Shown here: piece by piece, positions 12,658 to 15,869 of the stretch
Position numbering within the stretch: position 1 is the first letter of the stretch
Layout of the letters: each line of letters starts with the position of its first letter
NCBI GenBank assembly: GCA_022793145.1
Contig: JAAWCI010000065.1
Span: 1-15,869 of the forward strand
DNA length: 15,869 nt
Source: Bacilli bacterium
GTDB lineage: Bacteria; Bacillota_I; Bacilli_A; RF39; UBA660
Direction: 5' to 3'
Program-made: the position numbers and the translations under genes
Notes under the pieces: generated by a model
Told to the model about the DNA's origin: nothing
Databases searched by the model: none
What the model saw: the letters and a program-made list of their open reading frames with translations, nothing else

Positions 12658-15120
12658 ATGAAAAAGGGGAAAACTACAATTGAACAATTAGTACATATTT
12701 TAGATGATGAATCATTATGCAAACAGTTATTAAATCTAGACGATAATTGTTCTTTTTTTGGTGATGGTATGAGCAAACAGTACTATTTAAATGAATTTGA
12801 GCGATTACTCAATAGTACAGTCTTTATCATGAAAAAAACAAAAAATTTTAGTTATTTGCCGATTACAATGAAAATTTTAACAAGATTTTATTTAGAAAAA
12901 ATGAAAGAAAATCCATTTCAATTTTATGAAAATACAGCTTGTAGAAATTTGTTAGATTTATCCAAACAATACCCAAAAGAATTTAAAGCTTTTCAAAAAT
13001 TTTTGAAAGAAATTCATTTTGAAGAAGCTGCTGATGATGTTGGAAGATTTTATCACAAGCAAATGAAGAAAAATAGAATTTTAAATGATTTTGAATTAAA
13101 AGATTTATTAAATTATTTAATGATTTATAAAAATAGAAAAATGCCACACCATTATCTTCGATATTTATTTTTTGTCATTTTTGAAAAAGATAGAAATTTA
13201 GATTTATCATCTACAATGTATGCAGAATTATTCCGTTTTTTAATTTTAGATTTGCTTGGACAATTAGGTTGGGAAGAAACCATTCATGTTGTAACACTAG
13301 AAGAAAAGAAACCATTTATTTATCAAGGACCAGATATTTATATTAATGAAAGTGTTATAAAGCCAACATTAGAAGGAAATATGCTTTATTTTGCTTATTT
13401 GTTTGATTTATTTGAAAAAAGATATAAATATAAGTCTTTTGCTCATAATAAATATGAAGAGATTAAAAGTAAAAAGCAGTACATGATAAAAGAAATTTTA
13501 GGTGCCAGTTTTTTCTATGAAAACTATTCTTATTTGAGTATTGAAACTGAAATTGTAGATCAAAGTTTGATTGATCGTCTTCGTTTTTTTGAAGAAGTGG
13601 CGCCCACTCTTTATAAGGAAATTATAGAAGATTATGAAAGACAGATTATAGAAGCGATGAAGGGGGAAAATTCATCTAATGATTCTAATCATCTTGTTTT
13701 AACACTAGAAGATTTAACTGACCAGACTATTCTGTTATCTCCAGAAATTATAGAAAATCGTCCTTTTTTAAAAATGGAATATCAGATAGATGGAAGAAAA
13801 AAGAAAATTATAGAATTATTAGAAGCTTATGAATCCGAATTAGAACTGATCTTTGAAGATGAAGATAGTGAAATTTTGGCAAACTATTATGAACAAGTTA
13901 TTTTGCACATACCTCTAACGATATCAAAACTTTCAGAGGAATTTATTTGCTTACTAGAATATAAGCCAAGATTGCCAAGAACAGACTGGTTAATCAAGCG
14001 AATTATTAAGGAGCATTTTGTAAGAGAAATTAATAAAAGTGTTAGAAATCATATCATTACACATAGTGAACTAGAAACGCTTCTTTCAAAGTTTAATGAT
14101 TACATGGCAAAAATGTATGAATTGGAGCAAAAAAGAATCAGTAAATATTTAGCAAAAGATCCAGAGCAGTGGAAGTTCTATAACAATCATCTAGAAATGC
14201 TTTATAGATCTGTTAGTTATCTCAGTAATCCAGATTTATATGAAAGTACTTATCTTAACTTAACACAAGTATTGGATATCAAAGAAGCCAAAGCAATTCA
14301 GAAAAAAGTTTTGAAGAATAAACTCGCAAACCAAAAAGTTTATATGGCAGTACTAAGCATTTTGATTTTAATTTTTTCAATTTCGCTATTTTTGTTAGGA
14401 AGGATTGTTTGGCAGTATTGGAGTGCTTCTGATAGTTATGGAAAGATCCAAAATCAAATTGGTCAAAGCAAACCTTTACCAATCATCAAACCAGATCCAG
14501 ATAGGACTGAATTTCCAATTAATGATGATATTCCACAGGTGGATTTTGAACCATTGTATGAAATTAATGATGAGATTGTTGCTTGGATTAGAATTGATGA
14601 TACAGAAGTGAATTATCCAATCACAAGAGCAGAAGACAATGAATATTATTTAAAACATTTATATAATAAAAAGCCAAATGTAAGTGGATCTATTTTTATG
14701 GATTATCGTGCGAATCAAGACTTTAGTTCAGATAATACAATTTTGTATGGTCACAATATGCGAAACAATACTATGTTTGGGTCTCTCAAAAAATATAAAA
14801 AAGAATCTTATTTTGAAGAACATAAATATATATGGCTGATTACTCCAAAAGCAACATATCAATATGAAATTTATGCAGCGTATGAATTTGATTCTTCAAA
14901 AGAAGCCCATATTATTAACTTTAATAGTGAAGAATCATTCCAAAAGTATTTGGATGAAATAAAGAAAAAAACCATTCTTTCTAGTGAATTAGAAGTGGGA
15001 ACAAAAGACCATCTTTTGACACTTTCAACATGTACAGATGTAGAACAAGATGAACGCTTTACTATCGTGGCAAAAAGAGTAATGACTTATATAGTTCCAG
15101 AAAAAAATGTGTCAAATTAG
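12658..15120 (+). CDS. srtB: Class B sortase with large N-terminal cytoplasmic domain
   Basis: An 820-aa protein. The C-terminal part (about 625-820) is a class B sortase, a cysteine transpeptidase that cuts a sorting signal and joins the protein to peptidoglycan. Seen: LYGHNMRNNTMFG with catalytic H699, TLSTCTD with C792, and R800 in ERFTIVAKR; GSIFMDYR (about 679-686) and VNYPI are further class B features. One membrane helix (about 562-586) precedes a short linker. The first roughly 560 residues have no signal peptide or membrane segment, are mainly helical and highly charged, and should lie in the cytoplasm; I recognise no domain in them. Ordinary class B sortases have about 220-300 residues with a short N-terminal tail, so this is exceptional. 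The SPNTG protein downstream is the probable substrate. Confidence 0.92.
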   Translation: MKKGKTTIEQLVHILDDESLCKQLLNLDDNCSFFGDGMSKQYYLNEFERLLNSTVFIMKKTKNFSYLPITMKILTRFYLEKMKENPFQFYENTACRNLLDLSKQYPKEFKAFQKFLKEIHFEEAADDVGRFYHKQMKKNRILNDFELKDLLNYLMIYKNRKMPHHYLRYLFFVIFEKDRNLDLSSTMYAELFRFLILDLLGQLGWEETIHVVTLEEKKPFIYQGPDIYINESVIKPTLEGNMLYFAYLFDLFEKRYKYKSFAHNKYEEIKSKKQYMIKEILGASFFYENYSYLSIETEIVDQSLIDRLRFFEEVAPTLYKEIIEDYERQIIEAMKGENSSNDSNHLVLTLEDLTDQTILLSPEIIENRPFLKMEYQIDGRKKKIIELLEAYESELELIFEDEDSEILANYYEQVILHIPLTISKLSEEFICLLEYKPRLPRTDWLIKRIIKEHFVREINKSVRNHIITHSELETLLSKFNDYMAKMYELEQKRISKYLAKDPEQWKFYNNHLEMLYRSVSYLSNPDLYESTYLNLTQVLDIKEAKAIQKKVLKNKLANQKVYMAVLSILILIFSISLFLLGRIVWQYWSASDSYGKIQNQIGQSKPLPIIKPDPDRTEFPINDDIPQVDFEPLYEINDEIVAWIRIDDTEVNYPITRAEDNEYYLKHLYNKKPNVSGSIFMDYRANQDFSSDNTILYGHNMRNNTMFGSLKKYKKESYFEEHKYIWLITPKATYQYEIYAAYEFDSSKEAHIINFNSEESFQKYLDEIKKKTILSSELEVGTKDHLLTLSTCTDVEQDERFTIVAKRVMTYIVPEKNVSN

Positions 15121-15123
15121 AAA

Positions 15124-15148
15124 AATGTCGAATTCTCTGATTGACATT
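15124..15148. repeat. Dyad overlapping the -35 of the surface-protein promoter
   Basis: AATGTC (15124-15129) and GACATT (15143-15148) are exact inverted repeats separated by 13 nt; the right arm overlaps the -35 hexamer. There is no T-run, so a terminator is unlikely; an operator is possible. The left arm runs into TGTCGAATTC, also found at 1849-1858. Confidence 0.4.
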
Positions 15149-15169
15149 ATGAAGAATTTGTTAGATAAT
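15141..15169 (+). promoter_or_regulatory. SigA promoter of the SPNTG surface protein
   Basis: TTGACA (15141-15146), 17 nt, GATAAT (15164-15169): a near-consensus promoter. It gives the surface protein transcription independent of the sortase, as suits an abundant wall protein. Confidence 0.78.
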
Positions 15170-15197
15170 GGTAATGTAAGATAAGGGAGAGTGTTTT

Positions 15198-15758
15198 ATG
15201 AAAAGAACAATAAAAATGATGAGCTTTTTCGCTATTGCATTTTGTTCTCTATGGCTTGGAGCAACAAGTGCAAGTGCAGCAAACTTGAAAATTGATGTAA
15301 TAAATGGGCAAGATGGAAGTGGAATTGACTATGGAACAATTACGACAACAAAAAACAGTTGTACAGTAACACCAGCAGATAGTAGTTCTAGTAATATTAT
15401 TACAATCAAGAGTGGTCAACAACTTTATGTAGAAGTAAATCCAGGATGTACTCAAACATTTCAAGTAAATGTAAACGAAGGGTATGAAATTGACACTGTT
15501 TTAGTAGATCGTCAATATGTACAACCATCTGCAGATGGAGTTTATACTTTTTCAAATATTACAAATGCAAATAGCTTATTGAGTACTGATGTTGCTGATG
15601 TAGCACATTCATTATGTATCAAATATAAGAAAAAGGGTGCGCCAAGTAGTCCAAATACTGGAGATGTAGCTTATGTATTCCCACTAGCTGGAGCAGCACT
15701 TTTATCATTAGGATTAATGATTGTATTAGTTCGTAAAAATAAAAATGTAAAAGCTTAA
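15198..15758 (+). CDS. Cell-wall-anchored surface protein (SPNTG sorting signal)
   Basis: A 186-aa secreted protein. The signal peptide covers residues 1-27 (basic MKRTIKM, hydrophobic core, cleavage likely after ASA). The mature part (28-146) is one beta-rich Thr/Ser/Asn domain with 'FQVNVNEGYEIDTVLVDRQYV', a pattern of Ig-like or bacterial-repeat surface folds, and three cysteines (C55, C84, C140). The C-terminus is a complete sorting signal: SPNTG (151-155), a hydrophobic helix (about 158-178) and a basic tail RKNKNVKA. Clostridial class B sortases such as C. difficile SrtB accept (S/P)PxTG motifs, so the upstream sortase should anchor it. GGGAG (15185-15189) is its ribosome site. Ligand and function are unknown. 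Confidence 0.9.
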   Translation: MKRTIKMMSFFAIAFCSLWLGATSASAANLKIDVINGQDGSGIDYGTITTTKNSCTVTPADSSSSNIITIKSGQQLYVEVNPGCTQTFQVNVNEGYEIDTVLVDRQYVQPSADGVYTFSNITNANSLLSTDVADVAHSLCIKYKKKGAPSSPNTGDVAYVFPLAGAALLSLGLMIVLVRKNKNVKA

Positions 15759-15763
15759 TCAAA

Positions 15764-15789
15764 AGAAGAGTTATACAAATAGCTCTTCT
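15764..15789 (+). other. Hairpin downstream of the surface-protein gene
   Basis: AGAAGAGTTA (15764-15773) pairs with TAGCTCTTCT (15780-15789), ten pairs with one G-U, loop TACAAA. No T-run follows, so it may stabilise the mRNA 3' end ahead of the true terminator. Confidence 0.5.
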
Positions 15790-15802
15790 CAGACTGTTGA
15801 CA

Positions 15803-15838
15803 AAGTGGTATATTCAAAAAGAATATGCTACTTTTTTT
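15803..15838 (+). terminator. Intrinsic terminator after the surface-protein gene
   Basis: AAGTGGTATATTC (15803-15815) pairs with GAATATGCTACTT (15821-15833), 13 pairs with two G-U, loop AAAAA, followed by T to 15838. The remaining 31 nt of the window contain nothing recognisable. Confidence 0.85.
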
Positions 15839-15869
15839 ATCTTGATTCTTATAATTTTTTCTATTTTTA

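Noticed and set aside
14405..14611. Plus-strand frame inside the sortase gene
   Set aside because: Lies wholly within the sortase linker and domain in another frame; no independent start signal.
15249..15464. Cysteine-rich minus-strand frame inside the surface protein gene
   Set aside because: Cys/Thr richness is the reverse reading of Thr/Ser/Ala codons; no ribosome site.
15797..15826. TTGACA at the end of the surface-protein gene as a promoter
   Set aside because: It overlaps the terminator stem and has only a poor -10 (GAATAT) at 18 nt.

Overview
The window is AT-rich (roughly 30% GC) DNA from a low-GC Gram-positive, spore-forming bacterium. Sporulation genes yqfC and yqfD head a cluster with the familiar Bacillus order (ybeY-dgkA-cdd-era-yqzL-recO, then the glycyl-tRNA synthetase). 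Shine-Dalgarno sites are strong, and a T-box and a sortase with a sorting-signal substrate are present. TGA is used as a normal stop (murT, cdd, the DUF212 gene, the Rpn gene), so this is genetic code 11 and not a Mollicutes code. The single-chain GlyRS, AT richness and divergent MurT/GatD pair fit an uncultured Bacilli/Erysipelotrichia-like gut lineage; that placement is inference.

Layout. (1) 1-1860, minus strand: a MurT/GatD-like pair (4-nt overlap; gatD is cut by the window edge). Both proteins depart from the canonical active-site motifs, and the GatD-like subunit lacks the nucleophilic cysteine. (2) 1908-2171: a 79-aa STAS-like protein with its own terminator. (3) 2151-7903: a long, tightly packed plus-strand operon: putative SigE promoter, yqfC, yqfD, a VanZ-family membrane protein (at the place usually held by phoH and the 7TM-HD gene), ybeY, dgkA, cdd, era, a 28-aa yqzL, a DUF1653 gene, recO and a DUF212 membrane protein, closed by a terminator. 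(4) 7968-9770: an unrecognised 600-aa single-pass membrane protein with a Glu/Pro-rich cytoplasmic linker. (5) 9777-11353: promoter, compact T-box leader, homodimer-type glyS, terminator. (6) 11402-12416: an Rpn-family PD-(D/E)XK nuclease gene with a consensus promoter bracketed by an inverted repeat and a 5'-UTR hairpin covering its Shine-Dalgarno. (7) 12418-15838: a surface-anchoring module: a 59-aa helical protein, an 820-aa class B sortase with a very large N-terminal cytoplasmic region, and a 186-aa secreted protein ending in an SPNTG sorting signal, with its own promoter.

How it fits together: region 3 combines sporulation, ribosome and rRNA maturation (YbeY, Era), lipid carrier phosphorylation (DgkA), pyrimidine salvage (Cdd) and repair (RecO), as in other Firmicutes. 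The two ends concern the cell envelope: peptidoglycan precursor modification on the left, covalent surface display on the right. The most novel item is the sortase with its roughly 560-residue intracellular domain and co-encoded small protein. The divergent MurT/GatD pair, the unusual T-box geometry and the Rpn leader hairpin are also worth a second look.
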